The translations under genes and the position numbers were made by a program. The notes under the pieces are model-generated. The model made no database searches, was not told the DNA's origin, and saw only the letters and a program-made list of their open reading frames with translations. From Serratia surfactantfaciens (lineage in GTDB: Bacteria > Pseudomonadota > Gammaproteobacteria > Enterobacterales > Enterobacteriaceae): a DNA stretch of 64,000 nucleotides. The stretch spans positions 372,001 to 436,000 of the forward strand of contig NZ_CP016948.1 in NCBI RefSeq assembly GCF_001642805.2, given 5' to 3'. Of the stretch, positions 21,766 to 32,102 are shown in pieces. Each line of letters begins with the position of its first letter. Position 1 is the first letter of the stretch.

Positions 21766-23746
21766 GGTTCACGCCTGCTTTACGGATTTGTTCGTAGTGT
21801 TGGTTCTCAATGCGCTCGATTTCATCAACCTGCACATAGTAGTCAACATCGTGATCGAAGCTCTTGCCGATCCAGACAACGATCATACCGATGAAGCCAG
21901 CCAGAGCCATCCACCAGATTTCCCAAATCATTGCGAAACCGAATACCAGGCTGAAGAAGGCGATGATAACGCCAGCGCCGGTGTTCTTAGGCATATGAAT
22001 CGGTTCGTATTTAGCCGGTTTCTTATAGGCTTCGCCTTTTTCTTTCATGTCCCAGAACTCGTCACGGTCATGAATCTGAGGCACTACGGCAAAGTTATAG
22101 AACGGCGGTGGAGACGAAGTTGACCACTCCAGAGTACGAGCACCCCATGGGTCACCGGTCAGATCGCGGTTCTGTTCGCGGTCACGGATACTGACGAAGA
22201 TCTGGGTCAGCTGGCACAGGATGCCGCAGGCGATCAGCGCCGCACCGCCGGCTGCAACCAGCAGCAGAGGGTGGAACTCAGGGTTGATGTTCTGGCTGAT
22301 ACGACGGGTCATGCCCATAAAGCCCAATGCGTACAGCGGCATGAAGGCGGTGAAGAAGCCGATGATCCAGAACCAGAAAGCGCGGATGCCCCATTTTTCG
22401 TTCAGCGTGAAGCCGAAGGATTTCGGGAACCAGTAGGTCAGGCCCGCGAAGCAACCGAACACCACGCCGCCGATGATGACGTTGTGGAAGTGAGCGATCA
22501 GGAACAGGCTGTTGTGCAGCACGAAGTTCGCGCCCGGCACCGCCAGCAGAACGCCGGTCATACCACCCACGGAGAAGGTGATGATGAAGCCAACGGTCCA
22601 CAGCATCGCGGAGTTGAGCTTGATGCGGCCCTGATACATGGTGAACAGCCAGTTGAAGATTTTCACCCCGGTCGGGATGGAAATGATCATGGTGGCGATA
22701 CCGAAGAAGGCGTTAACGTTCGCGCCGGACCCCATGGTGAAGAAGTGGTGCAGCCAGACGATGAACGACAGAACGGTGATCGCGATGGTTGCCCATACCA
22801 GTGAGGTATAGCCGAACAGGCGTTTTCTGGAGAAGGTCGCGGTGACTTCGGAGAACACGCCGAACACCGGCAGAACCAGGATATACACCTCTGGGTGACC
22901 CCAGGCCCAAATCAGGTTGATGTACATCATCATGTTGCCGCCCATATCATTGGTGAAGAAATGGGTGCCCAGATAGCGATCCAGGGTCAGCAACGCGATG
23001 GTGACGGTCAGAATTGGGAAAGAAACGATGATCAGGACGTTAGTACACAGCGCCGCCCAGGTGAACACCGGCATCTTCATCATAGGCATGCCAGGGGCAC
23101 GCATCTTCAGAATGGTGGCGAAGAAGTTCACGCCGGTCAGCAGGGTACCCAGACCGGAAATCTGCAGACTCCAGATCCAGTAATCGACCCCGACGCCAGG
23201 ACTGTACTCTTTACCCGACAGCGGCGGATACGCCAGCCAACCGGTCTGAGCGAACTCACCGACCCCCAGGGAGATGTTGATCAGCACAACGCCCACCACG
23301 AAGAACCAGAAGCTCAGGGAGTTCAGGAACGGGAAGGCGACGTCGCGCGCACCGATTTGCAGCGGCACCACGACGTTCATCAGGCCGACCACGAAAGGCA
23401 TCGCCATGAAGAAGATCATGATAACGCCGTGCGCGGTGAAGATCTGGTCGTAGTGGTGCGGCGGCAGGAACCCGGCTTCGCCGGCGGACGCCAACGCCTG
23501 CTGGCTACGCATCATGATGGCGTCGGCGAAGCCGCGCAGCAGCATGACCATCGCCACGATGATGTACATGATACCAATTTTTTTATGGTCGACCGAAGTC
23601 AGCCATTCGCTCCACAACCACTTCCATTTGCCGAAATACGTCAGCAGCGCCAGCACTGCCAGGCCCCCGACGATAATTGCGGCTACGGTGACCATGATGA
23701 TCGGTTCGTGGTACGGAACCGCATCAAGTGTTAATTTTCCCAACAT
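21755..23746 (-). CDS. cyoB: Cytochrome bo3 ubiquinol oxidase subunit I
   Basis: CyoB is the catalytic haem-copper subunit. It oxidises ubiquinol, reduces O2 to water and pumps protons. It has 663 residues and about 15 membrane helices. The CuB ligands and cross-linked Tyr are visible in [17 protein letters not shown] and VWLHHFFT, and the haem ligands in [12 protein letters not shown]. The D-channel region and the long C-terminal extension are present. It lies 3 bp downstream of cyoA. Confidence 0.98.
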   Translation of the reverse strand: MLGKLTLDAVPYHEPIIMVTVAAIIVGGLAVLALLTYFGKWKWLWSEWLTSVDHKKIGIMYIIVAMVMLLRGFADAIMMRSQQALASAGEAGFLPPHHYDQIFTAHGVIMIFFMAMPFVVGLMNVVVPLQIGARDVAFPFLNSLSFWFFVVGVVLINISLGVGEFAQTGWLAYPPLSGKEYSPGVGVDYWIWSLQISGLGTLLTGVNFFATILKMRAPGMPMMKMPVFTWAALCTNVLIIVSFPILTVTIALLTLDRYLGTHFFTNDMGGNMMMYINLIWAWGHPEVYILVLPVFGVFSEVTATFSRKRLFGYTSLVWATIAITVLSFIVWLHHFFTMGSGANVNAFFGIATMIISIPTGVKIFNWLFTMYQGRIKLNSAMLWTVGFIITFSVGGMTGVLLAVPGANFVLHNSLFLIAHFHNVIIGGVVFGCFAGLTYWFPKSFGFTLNEKWGIRAFWFWIIGFFTAFMPLYALGFMGMTRRISQNINPEFHPLLLVAAGGAALIACGILCQLTQIFVSIRDREQNRDLTGDPWGARTLEWSTSSPPPFYNFAVVPQIHDRDEFWDMKEKGEAYKKPAKYEPIHMPKNTGAGVIIAFFSLVFGFAMIWEIWWMALAGFIGMIVVWIGKSFDHDVDYYVQVDEIERIENQHYEQIRKAGVNHVN

Positions 23747-23749
23747 CAG

Positions 23750-24700
23750 TTATTCCTCGGCTCCGGCGTGAGCAGCATGTTCACCCATGTCCATACCTTG
23801 GCTCATGTCCATGCCTTCGTGCGCGCCAGCGCCCTTGTGCATATCCATGTCGCCCATGAATTTGGCAATTGTTTCTTTGAACAAATTCGGTTTGACAGCG
23901 GCAAAGTACTCAACCGGGTTGTTTTCACTCGGCTCTGCCAGTTTGTTAAAGTCGTCGGTGGTGTTCAGGTTTTTAGACGATGCCTTCACCTTGGCCACCC
24001 ACTGATCGAAGTCGCCTTCGGTCGGGGTAACGATCGCGGTGAATTTCATACCGGAGAAGCCTGCGCCGCTGTAGCTGCTCGAGATGCCCTTGTAGGCACC
24101 GGCTTCGTTGCCGATCAGGTGCAGTTTGGTCTGCATGCCGGCCATCGCATAAATCTGTCCACCCAACTGCGGGATAAAGAACGAGTTCATTACCGAGTTA
24201 GAGGTGATCTTGAATTCGACTGGAACATCTTTCGGGAAAGCCAGCTCATTAACAGTCGCAATGCCTTGTTCCGGGTAGATGAACAGCCATTTCCAGTCGA
24301 GCGACACCACTTCGATCGTCATCGGCTTCTTGTCGGTGACAATCGGCTTGAACGGGTCGAGTTCGTGGGTGGTCTTCCAGGTAATGGTGCCAAGGATGGC
24401 GATGATAATGATAGGAATGGTCCAGACGACCGCTTCGATCTTGTTGGAGTGGGCCCAGTTCGGACTGTACTTGGCGTCTTTGTTGGAAGCGCGATACTTC
24501 CAGGCAAAGGCGAACGCCATGAAGATAACTGGCACCACCACGATCAACATCAACGCGATTGCAGTGATAATCAGTGTCCGTTGCTCAACACCAATTGCTC
24601 CTTTGGGATTCATCAAAACCATATCGCAGCCACTGAGCAATACAGTGCCTGCGATTAATGACAGCATCCCAATACTTTTATTGTATTTCTTAAGTCTCAT
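23750..24700 (-). CDS. cyoA: Cytochrome bo3 ubiquinol oxidase subunit II
   Basis: CyoA is subunit II of the bo3 oxidase: a lipoprotein with two membrane helices and a periplasmic cupredoxin domain that, unlike cytochrome c oxidases, lacks the CuA ligands. The 316-residue precursor has the lipobox LLSGC near residue 25 and a second helix at about 42-67. The C-terminus ends in an unusual Met/His/Asp/Gly-rich tail (repeats of GMDM and HAAHAG), which could bind metal but may just be flexible. It is the first gene of the operon. Confidence 0.97.
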   Translation of the reverse strand: MRLKKYNKSIGMLSLIAGTVLLSGCDMVLMNPKGAIGVEQRTLIITAIALMLIVVVPVIFMAFAFAWKYRASNKDAKYSPNWAHSNKIEAVVWTIPIIIIAILGTITWKTTHELDPFKPIVTDKKPMTIEVVSLDWKWLFIYPEQGIATVNELAFPKDVPVEFKITSNSVMNSFFIPQLGGQIYAMAGMQTKLHLIGNEAGAYKGISSSYSGAGFSGMKFTAIVTPTEGDFDQWVAKVKASSKNLNTTDDFNKLAEPSENNPVEYFAAVKPNLFKETIAKFMGDMDMHKGAGAHEGMDMSQGMDMGEHAAHAGAEE

Positions 24701-25140
24701 CTAACGACCTCAATAACAAAGGCTCAATTGTCGTTTCATGTGTGCGGGCATTTTACGGGAAGGTTGCAGTACTGTAAACATGCTTAAGGGAGTGTCAGCG
24801 GCTTGTTGACACTTTCTGTTAAGGGGGTCACAGATGTAACCCTGCGTGACAATTTACCAATGACAACAACGCGTTGGCACGCTGAATCGTGACGAGCAGC
24901 CCGTATGTTAAGGAAAACTAAAGGTATGATGAATTTGGCGAAGAAATGCACGGCGGGGAAATACGCAGAAAAGGTTTATTTAATGTAAAATAATTGTGTC
25001 TTAAAGGTGAATTTAATTTTATTTCCGAGTGCGGCAGTCGGATAAAAAAATAATTTCCGCGCCGATTATCTTTTTTTACCAAAATAAATATATCCGCGGA
25101 TCGCTTTTTTTTTGGCCGGCGCAATCGCCGGCCGGTCAGA
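24701..25140. other. AT-rich cyoA-ampG intergenic region
   Basis: These 440 bp hold the cyoA promoter (24750-24778) and then an increasingly AT-rich stretch (about 24930-25110) with long T and A runs. Next to the ampG stop is a hairpin GGCCGGC / GCCGGCC (25112-25133), preceded on the plus strand by nine T. Read on the ampG strand it is followed by A rather than T, so it is not a canonical intrinsic terminator. No convincing coding frame was found. Confidence 0.6.
24750..24778 (-). promoter_or_regulatory. Predicted sigma70 promoter of cyoABCDE
   Basis: On the minus strand, TTTACA and TAAAAT are separated by exactly 17 bp, about 50 bp upstream of the cyoA start. Both hexamers deviate from consensus by one base. 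ArcA and Fnr control of cyo is known in E. coli; no binding site is claimed here. Confidence 0.65.
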
Positions 25141-26619
25141 TTATGCCAAACGGGTGCGGCGCAGCGCCAGGTAATCCAACGTACTGCCCATTGCGACGCC
25201 GAGCAGGCTCAGCGCGGCGCCGGCCTGCAGCAGCCGATCGGCCAACTGTGGGGCCTGGGTCCAGTCCAGCGCATTGGCGATCAGCAGCAGCAGCCATAGG
25301 CCTAGCAGCGAACAGCCTAGCATCAGCAGGCGCAGCGCCCAGCGGTAAGATCCTGAAAACTCGGTGCGCGGCATAAAGTCGCCATGCTGCTGGGTGTGCT
25401 CCAGCGTTTGGCGGCAGACGCCGAGCAGCAGCAAGCCGGGCAGGGCGGCGGCGATCGAGAACAGGTAGAACAGCGGCCAGCCGTGAGCTTCGACGAACCA
25501 GCCGGCGATCGGGCCGACATAAACGCGGCCCACGGCGGACAGCGCCGACAGCAGAGCGAACTGGGTAGCGGAGAACGACCGGTTGCACAGCGTCATCAGC
25601 AGCGCGACGAAGGCCGCGGTGCCCATGCCGCCGCAAAGGTTTTCGAGGAAAATGGCGCTGCCCATGGTGAGCAGGCTCTTGTCGGTCACCGCCAGGATCC
25701 AATACCCGAGGTTGGACACCGCCTGCAGGATACCGAACAGCATCAGGGCGCGGAACAGGGTAAGGCGCTGCATCAGCACGCCGCCGAACAGGGCGCCGAC
25801 GATGGTGGCGAACAGGCCGAGGGTCTTGTTCACCAGCCCCACTTCACCGGCGTCGAACCCCACGCCGCGGATCAGGAAGGTGGTACTCAGGCTGCCGGCG
25901 AAGGCGTCGCCCATTTTGTACATCACGATCAGCAGCAGGATCAGCCAGGCGTTGTTGCGGCCAAAGAAATCGCGCAGCGGCGCGACGACCGCCTGTTCCA
26001 TGGTGCGCGGCGCCGGGATGCTTTCATCCGGCTCCGGCGCCAACAGCGTGGCGGCCACGCCGATCAGCATCAATCCGGCCATCAGCCAATAGGTGGTTTG
26101 CCAGCCGAAATAGCGATCCGCCAGCCACAGCGCCAGGCCGCCGGAAACCAGCATCGCCAGCCGGTAACCCAGCACCGAGATCGCCGCGCCCGTGCCGCGT
26201 TCTTCGGCTTTCAACAGATCGGTTTTATAGGCGTCGAACACGATATCTTGCGAGGCGGAGCAGAACGCCACCAGCACCGCCAACGCCGCCAGCCACCACA
26301 GATGCTGCGCGGGCTGCATAAAGCCCATCGCCACGATCGCCGCCACCAGCAGCAGCTGGCTGATCAGCAGCCAACCGCGCCTCCGCCCAAGGAACGGGGG
26401 GGTATAGCGGTCCATGAAGGGTGACCAGAGGAATTTGAAGACGTAGGCCTGGCCCACCAGCGAGAAGATGCCGATGGTTTTCAGATCGATGTTTTCGACG
26501 GTCATCCAGGCTTGCAGCGTGCCGGAGGTCAATGCCAGCGGCAGACCCGACGCGAAGCCCAGCAGCAGCAGAATGGCGGAGTTACGCTGGGTGAAGATGT
26601 TCAGATAGTGTTTCGACAT
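25141..26619 (-). CDS. ampG: Muropeptide MFS transporter AmpG
   Basis: AmpG is the inner-membrane permease that imports GlcNAc-anhydroMurNAc peptides for cell-wall recycling; these fragments control AmpC beta-lactamase induction via AmpR. It has 492 residues (E. coli 491). The start MSKHYLNIFTQRNSAILLLLGFASGLPLALTSG-type region, the SVLGYRLAMLVSGG segment and about 14 hydrophobic helices fit the family. It lies downstream of yajG on the minus strand with a 51-bp gap, so the two are probably co-transcribed. Confidence 0.96.
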   Translation of the reverse strand: MSKHYLNIFTQRNSAILLLLGFASGLPLALTSGTLQAWMTVENIDLKTIGIFSLVGQAYVFKFLWSPFMDRYTPPFLGRRRGWLLISQLLLVAAIVAMGFMQPAQHLWWLAALAVLVAFCSASQDIVFDAYKTDLLKAEERGTGAAISVLGYRLAMLVSGGLALWLADRYFGWQTTYWLMAGLMLIGVAATLLAPEPDESIPAPRTMEQAVVAPLRDFFGRNNAWLILLLIVMYKMGDAFAGSLSTTFLIRGVGFDAGEVGLVNKTLGLFATIVGALFGGVLMQRLTLFRALMLFGILQAVSNLGYWILAVTDKSLLTMGSAIFLENLCGGMGTAAFVALLMTLCNRSFSATQFALLSALSAVGRVYVGPIAGWFVEAHGWPLFYLFSIAAALPGLLLLGVCRQTLEHTQQHGDFMPRTEFSGSYRWALRLLMLGCSLLGLWLLLLIANALDWTQAPQLADRLLQAGAALSLLGVAMGSTLDYLALRRTRLA

Positions 26620-26670
26620 GAGTTCCCTGTCTGCGCCGCCCGATCCGCCGGGCGGCGCAAGGCGCGTCGA

Positions 26671-27249
26671 TTAACGCGCGTTTTGCTTGATAAAGTCGTT
26701 GACGCTGGTGTCCTGCGCCATGTCGGCGATCACGTCGCCCAGCACGGAGTTGACGGCGTCGGTGATCTTCTCATTGGTGGCCGTGAAGGCGCCCTGCACG
26801 TTATAGGTAGAGCGGTAATTTTTCACCTGCTTGTTGCCGTTCTTCGCCTGGGCGATGATCGAGATGTCGGCTTTGGTGGTGATGTTGTAGCGCAGGTTGC
26901 CTTCGGAGACGTCCGCGTACAGGTTATTGACGACGATCTGCAGCGCGACCGGGCCGTCGGCGCCGATCATGTAACCGCGAGCGCCCATCTGTTTCTCCAG
27001 CACTTCCTGCAGCAGGAAGCGCAGATCGCGCGATGGCGTCAGCGTGACCAGCTGGCCGTCGCGATTCACCTTGGCCAGCGCCTGATCGGTGCGCTGATCC
27101 GCGCCGTTGATGCTGATGGTGATGCCCTGCAGGGTTGGATCCTGCTGCGGCAGAACGATTTTCGGCGTGACGTTCAGGGTGTTGCTGCTGGTCGCGCAGC
27201 CGGCCAGCAGCAGGGCGGCCAGCAAAGGAAGACAAAGTTTCTTTAACAT
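26671..27249 (-). CDS. yajG: Putative lipoprotein YajG
   Basis: The 192-residue product has a lipoprotein signal peptide with lipobox LLAGC (residues 14-18) and belongs to the YajG family of unknown function. The mature domain (LNVTPKIVLPQQDPTLQG onward) is predicted periplasmic and lipid-anchored. It precedes ampG, as in E. coli, hinting at a cell-envelope role, but this is inference only. bolA is divergent. Confidence 0.88.
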   Translation of the reverse strand: MLKKLCLPLLAALLLAGCATSSNTLNVTPKIVLPQQDPTLQGITISINGADQRTDQALAKVNRDGQLVTLTPSRDLRFLLQEVLEKQMGARGYMIGADGPVALQIVVNNLYADVSEGNLRYNITTKADISIIAQAKNGNKQVKNYRSTYNVQGAFTATNEKITDAVNSVLGDVIADMAQDTSVNDFIKQNAR

Positions 27250-27563
27250 GTTTTCTGTCTCATTCTCGATGGATTTAGCAATAATCAGAGCGGGATAGCC
27301 GACAACAAATTGCCGACATCATAGCATCGCCGCCGTGCGGTGGAAGCGCGGAAGGCGCCTGAGTGACAAATTTTTACCTGCCGTTGATAAAAACACGCTT
27401 TTTTGGCCCGCTCAATCGGATAATCCCCCAAGCGGCGGGGATGGCGCTCATCCTCTGACCGCAGAAAAGAGAAATTTGTCCAGGTGATGGTCTAAACGGG
27501 GGAAAACCGGCTAATATTGAACTAGATGGGCACGGTCCTCTGCCGGTGTTGTAAGGAGATCCT
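27250..27563. other. yajG-bolA divergent intergenic region
   Basis: These 314 bp separate the divergent yajG and bolA genes. They contain the likely bolA promoter near 27508 and a GTAAGGAGAT ribosome-binding site directly before bolA. Nothing else was recognised. Confidence 0.5.
27508..27516 (+). promoter_or_regulatory. Possible gearbox-type bolA promoter -10 element
   Basis: CGGCTAATA resembles the gearbox -10 element (CGGCNAGTA) described for the growth-phase-dependent bolA promoter of E. coli. It lies 48 bp upstream of the bolA ATG. The match is short and inferred by analogy. Confidence 0.4.
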
Positions 27564-27878
27564 ATGATTCGCGAGCAAATAGAAGCAAAGTTAAGGGCGG
27601 CGTTTGAGCCCGCGTATCTGGAAGTCGTTGATGAAAGCTATCGTCATAACGTTCCGGCGGGTTCAGAAAGTCATTTCAAAGTGGTATTGGTTAGCGATCG
27701 CTTCGTCGGCGAACGGTTTCTGACGCGTCACCGCTCCATCTACGGCGTACTGTCGGAAGAGCTGGCCGATGGCGTACACGCGCTGGCGCTGCACACCTAT
27801 ACGCTCAAAGAGTGGGAAGGATTGCAGGATACCGTGCCGGCCTCGCCGCCGTGCCGCGGCGCCGGGACGCTGGCCTGA
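27564..27878 (+). CDS. bolA: Morphogene/transcriptional regulator BolA
   Basis: BolA is a small regulator induced by stress and stationary phase; it alters cell shape and binds monothiol glutaredoxin through a shared Fe-S cluster. The 104-residue product has the class II KH-like fold with the [26 protein letters not shown] core, including the helix-turn-helix-like segment and conserved His. The ATG follows GTAAGGAGAT. A terminator lies about 70 bp downstream. Confidence 0.97.
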   Translation: MIREQIEAKLRAAFEPAYLEVVDESYRHNVPAGSESHFKVVLVSDRFVGERFLTRHRSIYGVLSEELADGVHALALHTYTLKEWEGLQDTVPASPPCRGAGTLA

Positions 27879-27944
27879 GGGGGAAAATTTCAGGTATCAG
27901 TGGAACTTTGCCCTCGAATTAGGGTATTACTACTGACGAATTTT

Positions 27945-27973
27945 GAAACGGCCTGCGGGCCGTTTCTGTTTTT
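27945..27973 (+). terminator. Rho-independent terminator after bolA
   Basis: A 9-bp stem (GAAACGGCC / GGCCGTTTC) with a TGCG loop is followed by TGTTTTT. Confidence 0.88.
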
Positions 27974-28088
27974 GACGACGACGCGGCCGATGCGCAATAT
28001 GGCCAACGTTCGGTCTGTTTTGGCGGCCTTTTGGCGATTGAATCGACAAAAGTGTGAGTTTTAGCGCGCCTGCGCCGCCTAGCTTTCC

Positions 28089-28117
28089 TCGACTCGCCAT
28101 GCATGCGCCGCTATAAT
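28089..28117 (+). promoter_or_regulatory. Predicted sigma70 promoter of tig
   Basis: A consensus TATAAT (28112-28117) lies 17 bp after TCGACT (28089-28094), which matches four of six -35 positions. The implied start is about 120 bases before the tig ATG. Confidence 0.65.
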
Positions 28118-28245
28118 GTCGCGTCTTATTTTTCCGGAATGGTTTCGGGACGCTTCTGTCATCAGGGAACTCGGTTCTTATTTGTAGCCGTCCTGGTTCT
28201 TGGAACGGAGTTGACCGAGCACTGTGATTTTTTTGAGGTAACAAG

Positions 28246-29550
28246 ATGCAAGTTTCAGTAGAAACCACTCAAGGCCTTGGGCGCCGTCTCTCTATTACTG
28301 TACCGGCTGATACTATCAAGCAGGCGGTGAAGAAAGAGCTGATCAACGCAGCGAAAAGCGTGCGTATCGACGGCTTCCGCAAAGGCAAAGTGCCGATGAA
28401 CATCGTGGAACAGCGTTACGGCGCCTCTGTTCGTCAGGACGTGCTGGGCGAAGCGATGCAGCGCAGCTTCGTTGACGCGATCATCAAAGAAAAGATTAAT
28501 CCGGCCGGCGCACCAAACTACGTGCCGGGCGAGTACAAAGAAGGTGAAGACTTCACTTTCGCCGTTGAATTCGAAGTGTATCCAGAAGTTGAGCTGAAAG
28601 GCCTGGAAAACATCGAAGTTGAAAAACCAGTGGTTGAAGTGAACGACGAAGACGTCGACGCGATGCTGGACACTCTGCGCAAGCAGCAGGCGACCTGGAA
28701 AGAAACCGATCGCGCAGCGGAAGCTGAAGATCGCGTGACCGTTGACTTCACCGGTTCTATCGACGGTGAAGAGTTCGAAGGCGGCAAAGCGTCCGACTTC
28801 GTGCTGGCAATGGGCCAGGGCCGCATGATCCCAGGCTTCGAAGAAGGTCTGGTCGGCCACAAAGCGGGCGAAGAGTTCTCCATCGACGTGAACTTCCCGG
28901 AAGATTACCACGCGGAAAACCTGAAGGGCAAAGCGGCCAAATTCGCTATCGTGCTGAAGAAAGTTGAAGAGCGCGAGCTGCCGGAACTGACCGAAGAGTT
29001 CATCAAGCGTTTCGGCGTGGCGGACGGTTCCGTTGCCGGCCTGCGCACCGAAGTTCGCAAGAACATGGAGCGCGAGCTGAAAGGCGCCGTGCGTAACCGC
29101 ATCAAGTCTCAGGCGATCGAAGGCCTGGTGAGCGCGAACGAAATCGACGTGCCTGCTGCACTGATCGACGGCGAAATCGACGTGCTGCGCCGTCAGGCTG
29201 CACAGCGTTTCGGCGGCAACGAGAAGCAAGCGCTGGAACTGCCACGTGAGCTGTTCGAAGAGCAGGCGAAACGCCGCGTAGTGGTTGGCCTGCTGCTGGG
29301 CGAAGTGATCAGCACCAATGAGCTGAAAGCTGACGAAGACCGCGTGAAGACGCTGATCGAAGAAATGGCTTCCGCCTACGAAGATCCGAGCGAAGTCATC
29401 GAGTTCTACAGCAAAAACAAAGAGCTGATGAACAACATGCGCAACGTGGCTCTGGAAGAGCAAGCGGTTGAAGCCCTGCTGGCCAAAGCGAAAGTGACTG
29501 AAAAAGCCACTACCTTCAGCGAGCTGATGAACCAGACCCAACAGGCGTAA
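28246..29550 (+). CDS. tig: Trigger factor, ribosome-associated chaperone
   Basis: Trigger factor binds ribosomal protein L23 at the exit tunnel and shields nascent chains; it also has prolyl isomerase activity. The 434-residue protein has the ribosome-binding loop GFRKGKVP at residues 43-50, an FKBP-type PPIase domain (about 150-245) and a C-terminal helical arm domain ending MNQTQQA. It is strongly expressed in relatives. clpP-clpX-lon follow, in the conserved protein-quality-control block. Confidence 0.98.
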   Translation: MQVSVETTQGLGRRLSITVPADTIKQAVKKELINAAKSVRIDGFRKGKVPMNIVEQRYGASVRQDVLGEAMQRSFVDAIIKEKINPAGAPNYVPGEYKEGEDFTFAVEFEVYPEVELKGLENIEVEKPVVEVNDEDVDAMLDTLRKQQATWKETDRAAEAEDRVTVDFTGSIDGEEFEGGKASDFVLAMGQGRMIPGFEEGLVGHKAGEEFSIDVNFPEDYHAENLKGKAAKFAIVLKKVEERELPELTEEFIKRFGVADGSVAGLRTEVRKNMERELKGAVRNRIKSQAIEGLVSANEIDVPAALIDGEIDVLRRQAAQRFGGNEKQALELPRELFEEQAKRRVVVGLLLGEVISTNELKADEDRVKTLIEEMASAYEDPSEVIEFYSKNKELMNNMRNVALEEQAVEALLAKAKVTEKATTFSELMNQTQQA

Positions 29551-29614
29551 TGCCTGCGTGACGGGCGCGATGAACGGCGCCCCCGGTTTCGCCTGGCGAA
29601 CCGGCGCGCGATGA

Positions 29615-29650
29615 AAAAGCCCGCAACCCCAGGTTGCGGGCTTTTCTTTT
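29615..29650 (+). terminator. Rho-independent terminator after tig
   Basis: A 10-bp GC-rich stem (GCCCGCAACC / GGTTGCGGGC) with a 3-base loop is flanked by AAAA on the left and TTTTCTTTT on the right, so it can work in both directions. Confidence 0.92.
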
Positions 29651-29788
29651 GGCCACGTTGCTGATTAATCTCAGGTTAAGCGGGGCAATATGCACTATAT
29701 TTACCCTGTTGCCTGGGGAACTGGCTGGCATGATAAAGGTCAGAATAACGGCATCGTTTCCGGCGCGCGGAGAAAATCGGCTTCTGGG

Positions 29789-29817
29789 CTTGAAATCGCG
29801 CCGGGCTCCCCCCATCT
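29789..29817 (+). promoter_or_regulatory. Predicted heat-shock (sigma32) promoter of clpP
   Basis: CTTGAA (29789-29794) and CCCCAT (29810-29815) are separated by 15 bp, matching the sigma32 pattern CTTGAA-N13-17-CCCCAT. It lies about 170 bp upstream of clpP, a known heat-shock gene in E. coli. Confidence 0.75.
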
Positions 29818-29988
29818 GTAAAGAATAATTCTGGGGCTGTTTGCCAAAGTGCGCGGGATGAAATAACCGTCGGGTACGTGTGGCGCGGGTCGAATGCTTG
29901 AGCATAGTCATCATGGCCGTTCTCAAGTAGAATCGGCGTATTAGGGTGACACCCTGGCCGCCAAGGCAATTTCTATTAGGAGACGGTA

Positions 29989-30612
29989 ATGTCATACAGT
30001 GGCGAACGAGATCAATTTGCACCGAACATGGCGCTGGTGCCGATGGTGGTAGAGCAGACTTCACGCGGGGAGCGTTCTTACGACATCTATTCCCGCCTGC
30101 TGAAAGAGCGCATCATTTTCCTGACCGGCCAGGTGGAAGATCACATGGCCAACCTGATCGTGGCGCAAATGCTGTTCCTCGAGGCGGAAAGCCCGGAAAA
30201 AGACATTTTCCTCTATATCAACTCGCCGGGCGGGGTGATCACCGCGGGCATGTCGATTTACGACACCATGAAGTTCATCAAGCCGGACGTCAGCACCATC
30301 TGTATGGGCCAGGCGTGCTCGATGGGTTCCTTCCTGCTGACCGCAGGCGCCAAAGGCAAACGTTTCTGTCTGCCGAATTCGCGCGTGATGATTCACCAGC
30401 CGCTGGGCGGCTACCAGGGCCAGGCGACGGACATCGAAATCCACGCGCGCGAAATCCTCAAGGTGAAAGCGCGCATGAATGAACTGATGGCCGAGCATAC
30501 CGGCCAGCCGCTGGAGCAGATCGAGCGCGACACCGAGCGCGATCGCTTTATGACCGCGGAAGAAGCCGTGGAATACGGCCTGGTTGACGGCATTCTGACA
30601 CACCGCAGCTAG
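29989..30612 (+). CDS. clpP: ATP-dependent Clp protease proteolytic subunit
   Basis: ClpP forms the double-ring serine peptidase chamber used with ClpX or ClpA. The 207-residue protein includes a short propeptide and the catalytic triad Ser111 (GQACSMGS), His136 (VMIHQPLG) and Asp185, identical in number to E. coli. The [14 protein letters not shown] oxyanion region is intact. clpX follows after 143 bp. A sigma32 promoter lies upstream. Confidence 0.99.
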   Translation: MSYSGERDQFAPNMALVPMVVEQTSRGERSYDIYSRLLKERIIFLTGQVEDHMANLIVAQMLFLEAESPEKDIFLYINSPGGVITAGMSIYDTMKFIKPDVSTICMGQACSMGSFLLTAGAKGKRFCLPNSRVMIHQPLGGYQGQATDIEIHAREILKVKARMNELMAEHTGQPLEQIERDTERDRFMTAEEAVEYGLVDGILTHRS

Positions 30613-30755
30613 AACCACGCGGCGCCGATGGACTATAGTAATCAGAGTGGGCGGGGGCTCGCTCTGTTGTGGCCCCTCGGCGTTCCCGATATGAGTTTGG
30701 GCGCACTGCCGCCGTGATTTTCCTGCGGGACAAGACTAAAGAAGAGGTTTGACTG

Positions 30756-32027
30756 ATGACAGATAAGCGCAAAGACGGTTCAGGAAAGCTGCTGTACTGC
30801 TCTTTTTGCGGCAAAAGCCAGCATGAAGTGCGTAAGCTGATTGCCGGGCCGTCAGTGTATATCTGCGATGAATGTGTCGATCTGTGTAACGACATTATTC
30901 GCGAAGAGATTAAAGAAGTTGCCCCGCATCGTGAGCGCAGTGCGCTGCCGACGCCGCACGAGATCCGCCACCACCTGGATGACTACGTCATCGGCCAGGA
31001 GCAGGCGAAGAAAGTGCTGGCGGTTGCGGTGTACAACCACTACAAACGCCTGCGCAACGGCGATACCAGCAACGGTATCGAGTTGGGCAAGAGCAACATC
31101 TTGCTGATCGGCCCGACCGGCAGCGGCAAGACCCTGCTGGCGGAAACGCTGGCGCGCTTCCTGGACGTGCCGTTCACCATGGCCGACGCCACCACGCTGA
31201 CCGAAGCCGGTTACGTGGGCGAGGACGTGGAAAATATTATCCAGAAGCTGCTGCAAAAATGTGACTATGACGTGCAGAAAGCGCAGCGCGGCATCGTTTA
31301 TATCGATGAAATCGATAAGATTTCCCGCAAGTCCGACAACCCGTCGATCACGCGTGACGTTTCGGGTGAAGGCGTGCAGCAGGCGCTGCTGAAGCTGATT
31401 GAAGGCACCATCGCCGCGGTTCCGCCGCAGGGTGGGCGCAAGCATCCGCAGCAGGAGTTCCTGCAGGTCGACACCTCCAAGATCCTGTTTATCTGCGGCG
31501 GCGCATTCGCCGGCCTGGATAAGGTGATCGGCCAGCGTGTCAACACCGGTTCCGGCATCGGTTTCGGCGCGACCGTCAAGGGCGAATCAGAGAAGGCCAC
31601 CGAAGGCGAACTGTTGCTGCAGGCCGAGCCGGAAGACCTGATCAAGTTTGGTCTGATCCCTGAGTTCATCGGCCGTCTGCCGGTGGTGGCGACCCTGAGC
31701 GAGCTGAGCGAAGACGCGCTGATTCAGATCCTGAAAGAGCCGAAGAACGCCTTGACCAAGCAGTATCAGGCGCTGTTCAACCTGGAAGGCGTGGAGCTGG
31801 AGTTCCGCGACGAAGCGCTGAATGCCATCGCCAAGAAAGCCATGGCGCGCAAAACCGGCGCCCGCGGCCTGCGTTCCATCGTGGAAGGCGCGCTGCTCGA
31901 TACCATGTACGATCTGCCGTCGATGGACAGCGTAGACAAAGTGGTGATCGACGAGTCGGTCATCGCCGGCCAATCCAAGCCGCTGCTGATTTACGGCAAG
32001 CCGGAGGCGCAGGCTTCTGGCGAATAA
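30756..32027 (+). CDS. clpX: ATP-dependent Clp protease ATP-binding subunit ClpX
   Basis: ClpX is the AAA+ unfoldase that feeds substrates to ClpP. It has 423 residues. The N-terminal zinc-binding domain has Cys15, Cys18, Cys37 and Cys40. The AAA+ domain has Walker A GPTGSGKT, Walker [10 protein letters not shown] and the pore-loop GYVGED. The IGF loop for docking ClpP is present as [10 protein letters not shown] context downstream. The start follows AAGAGGTTTG. It is probably co-transcribed with clpP. Confidence 0.98.
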   Translation: MTDKRKDGSGKLLYCSFCGKSQHEVRKLIAGPSVYICDECVDLCNDIIREEIKEVAPHRERSALPTPHEIRHHLDDYVIGQEQAKKVLAVAVYNHYKRLRNGDTSNGIELGKSNILLIGPTGSGKTLLAETLARFLDVPFTMADATTLTEAGYVGEDVENIIQKLLQKCDYDVQKAQRGIVYIDEIDKISRKSDNPSITRDVSGEGVQQALLKLIEGTIAAVPPQGGRKHPQQEFLQVDTSKILFICGGAFAGLDKVIGQRVNTGSGIGFGATVKGESEKATEGELLLQAEPEDLIKFGLIPEFIGRLPVVATLSELSEDALIQILKEPKNALTKQYQALFNLEGVELEFRDEALNAIAKKAMARKTGARGLRSIVEGALLDTMYDLPSMDSVDKVVIDESVIAGQSKPLLIYGKPEAQASGE

Positions 32028-32057
32028 TTAGCCAGTTAAACCAGAGCGTTATCAGCA

Positions 32058-32092
32058 AAATGGGGGATTTCATCCCCCATTTCTTTTTCCTG
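32058..32092 (+). terminator. Rho-independent terminator after clpX
   Basis: A 10-bp stem (AAATGGGGGA / TCCCCCATTT) with a 5-base loop is followed by CTTTTTCC. It isolates the clpPX transcript from lon. Confidence 0.88.
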
Positions 32093-32102
32093 CATTCTTG
32101 CC

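Larger units (their letters stand above)
27879..28245. other. bolA-tig intergenic region
   Basis: These 367 bp hold the bolA terminator (27945-27973), the predicted tig promoter (28089-28117) and an untranslated leader of about 120 bases. A GAGGTAACA ribosome-binding site precedes tig. No further gene was seen. Confidence 0.6.
29551..29988. other. tig-clpP intergenic region
   Basis: These 438 bp hold the tig terminator (29615-29650), a sigma32-type promoter (29789-29815) and a leader leading to the AGGAGACGGTA ribosome-binding site of clpP. Open frames on the minus strand here look accidental. Confidence 0.6.

Noticed and set aside
25112..25133. GC hairpin as intrinsic terminator of ampG
   Set aside because: On the ampG strand the hairpin is followed by A, not T, so it lacks the required U-tract.
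29516..30064. 182-codon minus-strand frame between tig and clpP
   Set aside because: Spans a terminator, a promoter and both gene ends; composition is noise-like.
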